The translations under genes were made by a program, and so were the position numbers. Positions 47,162 to 57,679 of a DNA stretch of 64,000 nucleotides are shown piece after piece. The DNA is taken from the NCBI RefSeq assembly GCF_900095795.1, contig NZ_LT608328.1, forward strand, positions 1,171,001 through 1,235,000, written 5' to 3'. Under the pieces are notes generated by a model. It was not told the DNA's origin. It searched no databases and saw only the letters and a program-made list of their open reading frames with translations. The stretch comes from Petrimonas mucosa. GTDB lineage: Bacteria > Bacteroidota > Bacteroidia > Bacteroidales > Dysgonomonadaceae. How positions within the stretch are numbered: position 1 is the stretch's first letter; every line of letters starts with the position of its first letter.

Positions 47162-48633
47162 AGTCGAGCCTTAAAAAGCCCATTTTTCTCTGGTTTGTAA
47201 AATTTCACCTCCCCTGATGGGGTGAAGTTGCCTGTTCAGGAACACAATTATCTTTTCAAGGAAGAGCCAAAAAGATGACTTCCACTTGTTCATCATCCTT
47301 TTGAAGTTGAATCCGGCAGCTGCGAGCATAACATTGATCTCATCCCCGGTGATTCCCTTGTAGTAATTGCAGGAGAGACGGTGATCTTCTTTCAGGTGTC
47401 CGATTACAGGCTCAATACCTGCCCGCTTGCGGAAGTACTTTCTCTCTTTATTCTTCCTATAGGTGCTTAGAGCCTTTGAAAAGGATTTGGGGATGTGGAT
47501 GAGTGTATCCCTGACTTTACTTCTTCCCCGGTACCCCCTGTCGCAGATACCGTTTCGGGGTTTTCTTTCCGTCAACTTCTCCACTTGCTCGATAGCCTTG
47601 TCTAGCGTGTGCCCGTCAAATTCATTTCTAAAACTCAGTGCTCCAACAATTACACCGCTACCGGTTCGTGTGATGGATACCTTGTTTCCAAACTCGTACA
47701 GTTTATGCTCTTTCCCCTTGCTGATGCATTGCACATCCACCTCGTGCAGTGAATAAACCTTGTTCTTGTCTTTCTTCTTCTGGGCCAGTACCCGCTTGTA
47801 CAGGTCCAGTTCATTCCGGTAACCATCAACCATGGTACCCAGCTTCCTTTCCACATCGCGTACCAGCCGTCCGGCTATGGTTCTCACTTTCTTATCCGCT
47901 TTCCTGGCTTTACCCTTGTTTCGTGGGTGATTTCGGAAGCGCTGATCGTAGGAAAGATCTTTCAGGATTCGCCTGTAACTCTGGCGCAAATCCAAACTGT
48001 TCCTGTCTGCTATCTTCCAGCACCTCTTGATAATCTTCTTTGCCAGTTTGTCATCCGTGGGGAAGGTGATATTTTTCTCCTGGACAGTGGTGTCGATGTA
48101 AACGTCCTTGTCGTTCGAGTCTTTACCATTGATACGGATGCTCTCCCTTAAGATCAGCTCAATACCCTCTTTGCCGATGCGGTGACGGAAATGAACCAAC
48201 TCTGACGCTTCACAAGGAACACGAGGTTGGAATTCCTGTTCACCACAAAAATACTGGTAGTAATTGTTTTCACTCCATTGTTCCACCACGCTTTCATCCG
48301 AGAGATCTCGGATGTGTTTCAGGATCAATAATCCCACCATCAGGCGAATGGGCTTCGCCGGACGTCCGTTATCGGGACAATACAGGGGTGAGAACTCTCT
48401 TTCAAACATCTCCCAATCAATTTTATTGGCCAGAATGAATAGCGGGTGCTTATGATTCAATGTGCTTTCCAGTGAAAAGAACAATGAGTGTTGTGAACGG
48501 TCTTGTTGTTTTGCCAGCATGATTTTCTGCAAGATTTATATCTCAAATTTACGAAAACTTGCAGATATAACCAAGGAAAATATCTATTATTTTACTGTAT
48601 CATAGACGATTGAATACTTTTTAAGGGCTGACT
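47162..48633 (-). mobile_element. IS5-like element in the DUF1735-type gene
   Basis: Ends AGTCGAGCCTTAAAAAG and, inward from the right, AGTCAGCCCTTAAAAAG, flanked by AATT on both sides (47158-47161, 48634-48637). 1472 bp, one transposase gene. Confidence 0.88.
47171..48520 (-). CDS. IS5-like (DUF772) transposase
   Basis: From the ATG at 48520 (MLAKQQDRSQHSLFFSLEST) the protein has 449 residues. DUF772 N-terminal domain (GRPAKPIRLMVGLLILKHIR), then DVYIDTTVQEKNITFPTDDK (first Asp), RNGICDRGYRGRSKV (second Asp) and RAGIEPVIGHLKEDHRLSCN (Glu). The C-terminus FNFKRMMNKWKSSFW is typical. Intact. Different from the two IS1182-like copies in this window, sharing only the domain layout. Confidence 0.9.
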   Translation of the reverse strand: MLAKQQDRSQHSLFFSLESTLNHKHPLFILANKIDWEMFEREFSPLYCPDNGRPAKPIRLMVGLLILKHIRDLSDESVVEQWSENNYYQYFCGEQEFQPRVPCEASELVHFRHRIGKEGIELILRESIRINGKDSNDKDVYIDTTVQEKNITFPTDDKLAKKIIKRCWKIADRNSLDLRQSYRRILKDLSYDQRFRNHPRNKGKARKADKKVRTIAGRLVRDVERKLGTMVDGYRNELDLYKRVLAQKKKDKNKVYSLHEVDVQCISKGKEHKLYEFGNKVSITRTGSGVIVGALSFRNEFDGHTLDKAIEQVEKLTERKPRNGICDRGYRGRSKVRDTLIHIPKSFSKALSTYRKNKERKYFRKRAGIEPVIGHLKEDHRLSCNYYKGITGDEINVMLAAAGFNFKRMMNKWKSSFWLFLEKIIVFLNRQLHPIRGGEILQTREKWAF

Positions 48634-48637
48634 AATT

Positions 48638-48916
48638 ATAATTCAAACTATTATACTTATCTAACATTTCAGTATACGGCTCAAGCGTTACCGTGATATC
48701 CTGTTCATTACTGTTTGAACCGCCGCATCCAATAGATACATACCTTACTGGTTCATCCTCATTGAGTGTGTAGGATGTGGCAAAAACATTATCCGAACCA
48801 CTTAACAAATAAACCAAAGTCTTGTATTGTTCTTCCTGATAAATGGAGTCGGTGTTGCAACCGCTAAAACCAAACACAACGATGCAAGCTATGAATATTT
48901 TCAATGATAGTTTCAT
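48638..48916 (-). pseudogene. DUF1735/DUF4361-type PUL lipoprotein, N-terminal piece
   Basis: ATG at 48916 (MKLSLKIFIACIVVFGFSGC, lipobox Cys at 20), then KTLVYLLSGSDNVFATSYTL and QDITVTLEPYTEMLDKYNSL, the start of a BT_3987-type N-terminal domain. It ends in the IS5-like element after SLNYN. It follows susD by 23 bases. Confidence 0.85.
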
Positions 48917-48939
48917 ATATTTTTCAATTTTTCTTTCGA

Positions 48940-50740
48940 TTAATATTGATATCCCGGGTTCTGATCCATCGAAGGTGATTTCCTTATCTCATTCAATTCA
49001 ATGGGGACAAGAATCAACTTCTTATCCACTACCCTGTTTCTAGCCACGGTTTGATTAACTGGTACTACGTTGTAAAAGGCTAATCCGTCTGCATCCATAT
49101 CCATACCCTGTATAGGCTCTCTCTCTGTAATTTCATACTTACCCCAACGCCGTACATCCCAGAATCGTGCATTTTCGTGCAACAATTCCACCATACGTTC
49201 GCGTTCAATAATACTTTGCATCTCTTCTTTTGAGGCCAGTTCAGCATCGGTCAGACCCGGTAATCCGGCTCTATAGCGAATCATATTGAAATAAAAACGC
49301 ATCTCTTCGATATCCCTTGAGAGTTGGTATTCTCCAACAGTATGGGTAGAGGTAAGATTATTTAAAGCTTCCACATAGGCAAGCAGGATTTCTGCATAGC
49401 GGATAATGGGATATGCTTTCTCTAATCTTCTCGAGTTTTCATAGCCGGTACCTTGTCCCGGTGCCCCCCATGAATCTTCGGGGTGTACGAATTTTTTCAG
49501 TGAATAGCCTGTTGTATTTACGTTGTATGGCAAATTACGGACTGAATTTTTACCGGCGTTACCATTCAGATTATACCAGAATTGAATATTCCTCTTGCTT
49601 AAGTTTGAGGTTGAGAGCATCGGCCAATGTGCGCCGCTGAACCCGATACTTGCATAGAAGCGCATTTCGCGGTTTACATACATTTTGTGCACATTTCCCT
49701 TTAAAGTATATCCCGAAAATACCATATCGGTACCGTTATTCCACATACCATCAGTCTCGTAGGGATATTGATCGCTTGAGTTCTCAATAGTACGTCCATC
49801 CGCCATGCGATAGGCATCAATCACTTTTTGAGGAACCGATACCGTACCATACCCGTTATAAATTTCATACGGAAAGGCATGTCTCGAATAATTCTCCAAT
49901 CCGGATGATTTCTGTGCCCACAGATATTCCGGGTTACGTGCAAACGGCGACTCACCGGTAAACATATCGGCATAGGAACGGAACGGGTCGATATCCCCTG
50001 CACCATACGGGAAATTATCCTGTGGCACATTGCTGGGTAGGGGTGCGGTATCCGGCATTCTCCTTACGGTATGCAAAGAAAAGATGTTCATGTCTATGAT
50101 CTGCTTGCAAACAGCTGCAGCCACAGCCCATTTGCGCTCGTTGTATTGTTGTGATACATAGTTTACTCCATCGGTCGACCTTTTCCAGGTTCCATAGGTT
50201 CTACGGGCGGCCGTTCCTCCATTCCAGAGGGGACTTGCCTGAATCAACCGCAGTCGTGCACTCAAGCCCAATGCCGATCCGGCAGATGGACGACCAAAAT
50301 AACTGGGTGAGACTTGGTCGGGCATCAACTTGGCCGACTTTTCCAGTTCATCGCAAACATAGTCTACCGATTCATCGAAGGTGGCCCGTGGACGGTCGTA
50401 GTATTCCTCCGACTCGTTGGTTTCCATCAGGTCATCACCTACAATCACAATGGGACCGTAATAGGTGATCAATCTGTAATAGGCATAGGCGCGCATGAAA
50501 TAGAGATAACCCATCAGTTCATCCTTATCCCTGCCGGTCAGGTCTTTGGCCTTGTCGATATTCGCTAAAACCGTATTGACTTTACGGACAATGATATACA
50601 TGCTGTTCCAGATGTTGAACGACCTGAGGTTGGTAGGTGTTATGTTCCCCTGTACGAAATCCAATGAAGAGTAATCGGAGATCATGATCGAAAATGCCTC
50701 ATCACAGGCAAAGGAGCCCAGTTTGTCGAATTTGTAACCC
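48940..50740 (-). pseudogene. RagB/SusD-like outer-membrane protein, N-terminus deleted
   Basis: A SusD-type glycan-binding protein: FNIWNSMYIIVRKVNTVLAN, DELMGYLYFMRAYAYYRLIT (TPR-like helices), then YEN-, RYAEILLAYVEALNNL and RERMVELLHENARFWDVRRW (the SusD C-terminal landmarks). The expected signal peptide and roughly the first 50-70 residues are missing: native sequence starts near GEGYKFDKLGSFACDEAF, directly fused to the out-of-frame end of susC. The open frame continues to 50811 but those codons belong to susC. Without a signal peptide the product would stay in the cytoplasm. Confidence 0.85.
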
Positions 50741-53700
50741 TCGCCGGTATCGGATAAGCGCGTCCGTTTCTGAATCCCTGTTCCGGATCCCACTCTTTCA
50801 CCTTGTCCCAAACATAAAGATTATTTCCAACCAACTGTATATCTGCCGATGACAAGCCGAAACGTTTAAGGTAATTCGACTTGAGATGGTAATTGAGTGT
50901 TACCTCCTGCAGGCGTAAGTAGCGTGAATCACCCTTCCAGAAAGTAGATAACTGTGAGTTATTGGCATTATATCCGTATGAGAGGCGCGGGAAGCGGGCG
51001 TTGGGATTTTCAGCCAAAGCCGGGTCAATACCGTTTGCCAAAGCATATTCCTTCGGTACCCAACGGTTGGATGGGTCATTGACCATTGTCAGCACATTCC
51101 CGATCCTTCCATTATTGAATGGCACATAACCTGGGCCATTGGTGCCGTAACTTGAATGGTAATACCCCACATGAAAAAAATCGGTTTTTCCTGTTCCCTT
51201 GAACAATATGCCTAACGTGAAATCTTTGTATTTCATCTCACCGCCAAAACCATACATTAATCGCGGGTAGGTAGGATCAGAAAGGAAGACCTGGTCGTCG
51301 GTATTGATCACACCGTCGCCGTTGATATCTTTATATTTGATATCACCGGGCATAACCTTAAATCCGCCAAATGACTGTTTTGCGCTGAATTCTATATCAT
51401 CTTCGTCTGTAAACAGACCGGTGGCGATGTAACCGCGTATCGAAGACAAAGGATATCCGTTATAGGGTTGGTAGGGATACCTTGTAGGTGGTTGTTCCCA
51501 ATTGATGATTTCGTTGGCTGAATAGGTATAATTGCCGCGTACTGTAAAATTCCACTCCTTATTGAATATGTGCGTATAGGAGATGTTACCGTCTGTACCG
51601 TAGCTGCGCATACTTCCCACATTACCATAGGGGCGTGCAGAATAGACCAACCCTACATAACCGGGGATCGTTTCCCTGCGTTGGAAAATATTTTCGCGTT
51701 TATCGTTAAAGAAATCCACTACTAATGTAAACCGGTCATCCAATAAATTGGTTTCAACCCCCAGGTTGGCTTTCAATGCCTTTTCCCACATCAGGTTATT
51801 GGCCCCGAACTGCAATTCGCTCACACCATTGAGTGTACTACCCCAACCCACAGGCTGGTTTTCTCCGATAATGGTCATGAACGGGAACCGGAAATCGGCA
51901 ATACGGTCACTACCTACCGATCCATACGAACCGCGTAGTTTGAAATGGCTGAGCCAACTCATATTTTCGGCCACCCACTCATAACTGGTAGGTACCCAAC
52001 CCAATGCAATTGATGGGAAGAAACCGAACTGTTTCCCGGGTTCAAAGTTTTCGGAACCGGTATAACCGAAATTGAAGTCGATCATATAGGTGTTCTTATA
52101 CCCGTATGTTAATCTGCTGGATATACCCTGATACCTTTTGGGAAGAGCTTCCAGGGCACGACGTCCTGCAGCGGCATTATCAGCGTCATATGTGTCCTGC
52201 GAGTCACTCATATAATAGTAAAGTAACGCGCTTACACGGTGGTTGTCCGCAAGGACTTTATCCCAGGTGACCGTACTTTCGAAGTGATATTTACGTGACT
52301 GCCTCTGATAATTTGAATATTGGGGACTCACTGCATCTAAGCTCTTCGCCCTTTGTAATTCTCCCCAGGTGGTACGGCCGCTCGCCAGATACAATTCGGG
52401 CATTACATAGCGGGTTTCGTCTTTCCATGAGAGGTTGTCATAGGCTCCCTGCATCCTTAGTTTCAAGTCTTTTACCCAATAGGAGAAGTCATGCGCCAAA
52501 GCCAGTGTCGCCTTACCGATGTAATGCTGATTAGTCTGTTTTCCGGTGTAATTCAGCAGCACATAGGGTGATACCCCCCCTCCTCCGTCGGCTGAACTGT
52601 ATGCAGGTAACTCTCCGGTCGAATATCTGATAGGAACGGTAATGGGAGTAAGCATCGATTGGGCGTTCCACATGGCATCTGTATTTGCAAAACCGGGTTG
52701 GGTCCTGAGCGACATGAAACCGTCAGTTCCGAAATACAATGTAGTGCTCTTAGTCAGGTCAATATCCAGATTGATACGGTAATTATATGTATTATAACCA
52801 ACACCGGAGCGGATGGTGTTTTCAGGAGCTACTTTATAGGCGGCATCTTCCGCCGAGGTGCCCAAACTGATAAAATAACGAGCTGCTTGACTTCCGCCCT
52901 GTGCACTCACGTAATATGTCTGCTGGAAGCCGTTTCGTTTCATGATCTCATCCTGCCAATTGATGTCGGGATAAAGATCGTCATCCAGATGGTACTTGAT
53001 CAGTTTCAACTCCATATCGTCATAAAGGATCTCTTCGTTACGTACGGCCCTTGCTTCGTTGGCCAAAACGGCATAATCGTAAGCCCTCAGATATTCGGGC
53101 ATGCGTTTCAGATAGGAAAGTGTAAAGTTGGCTCTTGCCTTGATTTGCATCTTACCGCTTTGTCCGCGTTTGGTCGTAACCAATACTACTCCATTGGCTC
53201 CACGAACTCCGTAAACGGCTGTAGCAGAAGCATCCTTTAATATGGAAAATGACTCGATGTCGGCAGGGTCGATCGAATTTATATCACCCTCTAAACCGTC
53301 TATCAACACCAACGCCGAACTGCTTGCACCGAATGTACCGATACCGCGTACCCAGAACTCCGAAATGTTTTTACCCGGTTCACCACTGCCCAGTTGGGTA
53401 ATCATACCGGCCACGCGTCCTCCCAACATGTTGGCAATACTGGTGGCAGGTGTTTGTAGTTCTTGTACATCGACTGATGTAACAGCACCCACAACGCTGA
53501 TCTTTCGCTGAGTTCCCAAGGCGGTAACAACCACCTCTTCTATTTGAGTGGCAGTCGGCACCAACGTCACGGTAATATTGCTATTCTCAGCATCAACAAG
53601 ATATTCCTTAACTTCGTAACCAATATAAGAAAACACAAGTACATCCCCTTTGGAAGCCTTGATCTTAAACTTTCCGTCGGCATCAGTAGCCGTACCGACC

Positions 53701-53855
53701 ATTGCTTGCGCCTTCAGGTAAATACTAACTCCCGGAAGCGTCTCTCCATTTTCGTCAAATACGGTGCCACCCATGTTAAATACCTGTGCCGCAGCTAATA
53801 ACGGGAGTAGGCACAGTAAACAAACAACCACTATTTTTTTATAATCAATTTGCAT
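50741..53855 (-). pseudogene. SusC/RagA-like TonB-dependent receptor, last strand lost
   Basis: A SusC-type receptor from ATG 53855: signal peptide (IVVVCLLCLLPLLAAAQ), carboxypeptidase-regulatory domain (GGTVFDENGETLPGVSIYLK), TonB-box-like EEVVVTALGTQRK, plug (SIANMLGGRVAGMITQLGSG, GVRGANGVVLVTTKRGQSGK) and barrel. Near the end, NGRAYPIPA is followed not by the expected last strand (consensus TYTLGLNxxF) but by a frame-shifted run into susD (RVTNSTNWAPLPVMRHFRS, stop at 50682). A deletion with its junction near 50740 removed the native ends of both genes. Loss of the terminal aromatic strand should block barrel assembly. Confidence 0.85.
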
Positions 53856-53881
53856 AATAAATTTTCAATTATTAATGGTAA

Positions 53882-55159
53882 TTATTCTATAGTTAACTTT
53901 CGGACCACATTGTTTCCAAGGTCTGTAATATATATGTTTCCATCCGGTGTTACAGCCACACCTCTTGGTTGATTGAACAAGGCATCCTCGGGATTGCCAT
54001 CCTGATAACCGGCAATACCTCCTTTTCCGATAACGGTAGATACCATGCCGCCGCCATTTCCGTCAAGGGTAATCATACGTATACAATGGTTGTTCCTGTC
54101 TGCCAGATAGAGATTTCCATTGGGTGCAACAATCAACTGGTTGGGAGTATTAAACCGGGCTTCCGACAAAGGTCCGTCTTGCCAGCCTGCTTCACCGTTC
54201 CTTCCCGCAAAAATTGTATGTTCATTCTTTTCGAAATCATATTTACCAATACAATGCAACGATGAATAGGCAATATACAGGATATTGGGGTTCACAGGGT
54301 CAAAAACAAGGTATGAGTCGGATGAGGTTAACGTTTCCGATACTAATGTCCCTTCCCTTGTATTAGGATCGATCTTGACAAGATGTCCCGAAGCAAAATA
54401 ACGCGTATAGAGATCACCTGTTACCGGATGCGCTGCAAGGCTGTGTGCAGTACTAAATGTAAAGGGAATGCCATTAGCCCCTGCCGGCAGAATTGAACGT
54501 TGTCTTGGTGTCCAGGCTTCAAGCGGATCAAAAGTAAAGAATAATCTACCTCCATCGGAAATGGCAGAGACTGTCCCGTTTGCATCTACTGTCGGTGCAC
54601 CCAATGCATAAGTGGCATCCGTTGAACTTCCCGGTAATACCGCTTCCACGATGTCTTCTTTCTCGTTGATTCTAACAAAACAAAACGGAACGCGCCAATG
54701 GGAAATAAAGATGTTACCCGTTGTATCCACAGCTATTGTGGAAGGCTGATGAAATTCGGCCTCAGATAATCTCCCCCCCTTGAATTGGGTCGTTCCTTTT
54801 CTTCCGGTAATGGTTTGAATGACATACATTGTCCTATACAAGTATTTCTTCTTCGTAAAAGCTGTGGAATCACCGTTCACCACAACAGAGATGATATTCT
54901 CCCTACCCGGCTGACGTGGAGTAATCGTGTAAATATGCTTTCCGTCAGAACCAATTACAGGTGCCGGCACATTATTGAAATAGACTTTGATCTTGGATGG
55001 ATCCGATCCAAAGTTGTCCCCTGTAATGAAAACTTTAGTGGACATCCCACCTGAATCAGGTTCAAAGCCGGTGATTACGACCGGTTTTTTGGGATCATAA
55101 TCTTGCCGCCCGAAATTATCGGACTTGTTACTTTCGCATGACCAAAAAACAGTAGCCAC
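53882..55159 (-). pseudogene. IPT/TIG and NHL-repeat lipoprotein, leader cut by ISAs1
   Basis: An IPT/TIG domain (VVITGFEPDSGGMSTKVFIT, about 30-105) is followed by NHL-type propeller repeats (QPSTIAVDTTGNIFISHWRV, RFNTPNQLIVAPNGNLYLAD, LFNQPRGVAVTPDGNIYITD). The lipobox-like SCESNKS is near the start. The original gene began at ATG 56446 with MKKQLYLN, interrupted by ISAs1 at codon 8; removing the IS and one 10-bp duplicate restores MKKQLYLN-LIFFVVATVFWSCES. The remaining open frame can start only at a GTG (55159), leaving a signal peptide too short to be efficient. It precedes susC by 26 bases; such proteins lead many SusC/SusD operons. Confidence 0.85.
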
Positions 55160-55182
55160 AACGAAAAAGATAAGATTTAAAT

Positions 55183-56420
55183 CAGGGTCAACGCATTTAA
55201 ATTTTCAACAACTGTAGCAAAAAGTTGTCATCCCACCCGGCCTTGAGACGTTTTGAAACCAAAGAACCCTTCGATGTGTCTTGTTTTAGAAGGTTGAGTG
55301 CTATTTTTCTGATGAAGGAAAAGTTTTGGGCGGAGTTCTTCGCCCTTTTCCTTTGCCGGTCTTCGTCAAAAACCATGTCCAATGTCCAGTGGAGTTTGTT
55401 TTCAATGCCCCAGTGCTGACGTATAAAAGTGTTGAAGTTTGCTGCTTGGTCAATGACACTGCTAATGTAGAAACGGGTTTCGGTCTCCTGTTTTTTACCC
55501 GTGTCCCTGTGGGCAGTAATCCTGACAATCGTCTTGAGTCCTTTCCAGTGTTCCCTGTTGTCGATGAAACCCAGGTTCGAGATAATTTCACAGGTACGTG
55601 TTTCAATCCGTCCGTGCCCTTTTTCCGTCACCTGATCGACCGAGTCCGGATTATGCCGGTTGAAACTGTCCTCCACCTGGGACAAAAGCTCTTTCTGGTT
55701 ACCCTTGACCGAAAGGATATAATCCGCTTTATTTTCTATGATTTTTTCAGCAATCTTCGTTTGGGTACCAATGGCATCTATGGTAATAATGCTTCCTTCT
55801 ATGTCAAGCAGGTCCAGCAATAACGGGATGGCCGTGATCTCATTGCTTTTCTCATCCACCTTGAGTTGGCCCAGGACCAATTGGTTTTCTGATGCCCAGG
55901 CGCTGACCATGTAGATGGGGTTCTTTTCATGAAAGCTGTCTTTGGACCCTTTTATACACTTGCCGTCCAAGCTGATAACCTCTTTTGTGATATGCTCATC
56001 CTTTAAAGAATCAACCCATTTGATGAAAGCTTCTTCAAAAAGACGTGGACGTAAACTGGAAAACACCCTGTTAATCGTATCGTGTGAGGGGATACCGTTG
56101 GGCAGTTTGAGGAACGTTTTCAGGAATGAAAGTTTTGTCTTGCCGAAAAGTTCAATTGAATCCCACGATTCCGCCCCACAAATAACGGCGAGTATCGACA
56201 GGATTATGATGTCGGATAGCAGGTGTTTCTTGTTCCTGTTGATTCGGTGGTCGGGAATGCACTCAAAATACCGGTGCAAAGAAGTGGCTGGACTTGTCAT
56301 GTCTTTTTTGAGGCAAAGATACGCATTTACATTGCCTCAAAACAACACAAGTTATTAACAACCAGACGGATAAATTGTTGATAACACTGTCTTTTCTGAT
56401 TTTTTTATGCGTTGACCCTG
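55183..56420 (-). mobile_element. ISAs1-family element, copy A
   Basis: 1238 bp with ends CAGGGTCAACGCAT and ATGCGTTGACCCTG. Flanked by the perfect 10-bp duplication AGATTTAAAT (55173-55182 and 56421-56430). Identical length and encoded protein to copy B, opposite orientation. Confidence 0.95.
55197..56300 (-). CDS. ISAs1-family transposase, copy A
   Basis: A 367-residue protein with the DDE_Tnp_1-associated N-terminal domain (HRYFECIPDHRINRNKKHLL, LAVICGAESWDSIELFG) and the core ISLDGKCIKGSKDSF (first Asp), SIITIDAIGTQTKIAEKI (second Asp) and RQHWGIENKLHWTLDMVFDE (Glu). A TATCTTTG box lies about 15 bases upstream of the ATG, within the IS. Intact and identical in sequence to copy B. Confidence 0.95.
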   Translation of the reverse strand: MTSPATSLHRYFECIPDHRINRNKKHLLSDIIILSILAVICGAESWDSIELFGKTKLSFLKTFLKLPNGIPSHDTINRVFSSLRPRLFEEAFIKWVDSLKDEHITKEVISLDGKCIKGSKDSFHEKNPIYMVSAWASENQLVLGQLKVDEKSNEITAIPLLLDLLDIEGSIITIDAIGTQTKIAEKIIENKADYILSVKGNQKELLSQVEDSFNRHNPDSVDQVTEKGHGRIETRTCEIISNLGFIDNREHWKGLKTIVRITAHRDTGKKQETETRFYISSVIDQAANFNTFIRQHWGIENKLHWTLDMVFDEDRQRKRAKNSAQNFSFIRKIALNLLKQDTSKGSLVSKRLKAGWDDNFLLQLLKI

Positions 56421-56430
56421 AGATTTAAAT

Positions 56431-56446
56431 ACAATTGTTTTTTCAT
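56431..56446 (-). pseudogene. original 5' end of the IPT/NHL lipoprotein gene
   Basis: On the minus strand ATGAAAAAACAATTGT followed by the duplicated target encodes MKKQLYLN, the displaced start of the leader lipoprotein. The native promoter of the SusC/SusD operon should lie to its right. Confidence 0.8.
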
Positions 56447-56471
56447 GTTAAATAATATTATATAATTCACT

Positions 56472-56740
56472 AGTGTCCCATTAAAATTGGGACGTTATTA
56501 AAAATCAAATAAACCTGGTCCAAATCGTTCTTTGTTATTTTGAAATTTAGTTTTGTCGAAGAGGTCTCGAAGATGCGTTTTATCGGTCAGTGAGATGCTT
56601 AACATATTTGTCGCCATCATACTTTCGAACGATGTAATTGAATTTATTCCTATCTAAGAAGGCGACCAGCCGAGCGAACACAAATTTGTCTTTATGCATT
56701 TGCAATCCTGATTAGGGTCGCAAAGATGAGAATTCAAATC
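56472..56740 (-). mobile_element. internally deleted IS4-family relic
   Basis: The minus strand encodes MHKDKFVFARLVAFLDRNKF then NYIVRKYDGDKYVKHLTDR (start 56699), the DUF4372 N-terminus of an IS4 transposase. After a shift it directly continues LRDLFDKTKFQNNKERFGPG, LFDF and stop (56498), the transposase C-terminus. About 330 central codons including all DDE residues are gone. The left end is AGTGTCCCATTAAAATTGGGAC. It resembles a MITE-like derivative and now lies in the upstream region of the broken PUL. Confidence 0.7.
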
Positions 56741-57679
56741 CGTTTAATCGAAAATCGTCTTCAACCAACTAAATTTCAAATATTTCAAAGAGCTATTTTA
56801 GATTTTAATGGTATAGCAATGTATATGAATAGTTTGACATGATTTAATTTAATTTCAACAACTCCCAGGATAATCTCTTCATATCATAGGTTGTAAAACA
56901 TATTCGTTTCTCTTGTAAGAAGTGGGAAAATCGGTCTCGATAAACTCAAATGTCTGTCGATCATGGCAATACATAATTGCTTCATTGGGCCTTCGTTCAT
57001 TATTGTTTTTTTGATACTTCGATGATTTCTAAACTTGTTACTTTAAAAACTCTACAACATTGTGGCCTTCCGGCTGACAATCAGTCAAATACTTTCTCGT
57101 TTTTTCCTAAACGGAACTGTTGAACATAAGTATTATTACGAAGAGATAATTAATTTCCACATTTACAGAAGCTTCCATAGTACAGTAAATCATATAATGC
57201 CGGTATTCCAGTATTAGTATCTCCTCTGAGGGAGTTATTGAATGTTAAGTTCATTTCGTTTAGATAGAAATTTATTTTACTCTGACACAAAAGTTGTAAA
57301 AAAGCCGTGTAACCCGTTCAAATTGCCGATAGAGGTTCTTCTCCCTCCCTATCTGAAAATTGAATTGATGAAAAGATAAGAATTTCGGTATTTCCATATT
57401 TCAATTTTAGCAAGAAAAAATAGAGAAACGGAAACTGCCATAAATGAGATTGGTAATAATTATACAAGTATACCCCTATGTTAAACTCAATTAACAAAAG
57501 ATGGGAATGCCATTATATATACTACCCCAAATTTCATGCATTTATATCTTTACCTCATCTTATCAACGATTATTCGTTAAATATTCAATTAATTATTTAA
57601 AATTCAATGATATATGCAACATGGTACAACATAAAAATATGGCCAATCGGCTGATTATCAGTGTTTTTATGATTGATTA
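56741..57679. other. 940-base AT-rich gap with one coding relic
   Basis: A minus-strand fragment at about 56884-57000 (NERRPNEAIMYCHDRQTFEF then IETDFPTSYKRNEYVLQPMI and stop) looks like the C-terminus of a lost protein; I cannot name it. The rest has stops in all frames and no RNA or repeat that I recognise. Confidence 0.4.

Noticed and set aside
55326-55823. 165-codon frame antisense to the ISAs1 transposase, repeated at 61230-61727
   Set aside because: It recurs only because the IS is duplicated; no motif and fully overlaps a real gene.
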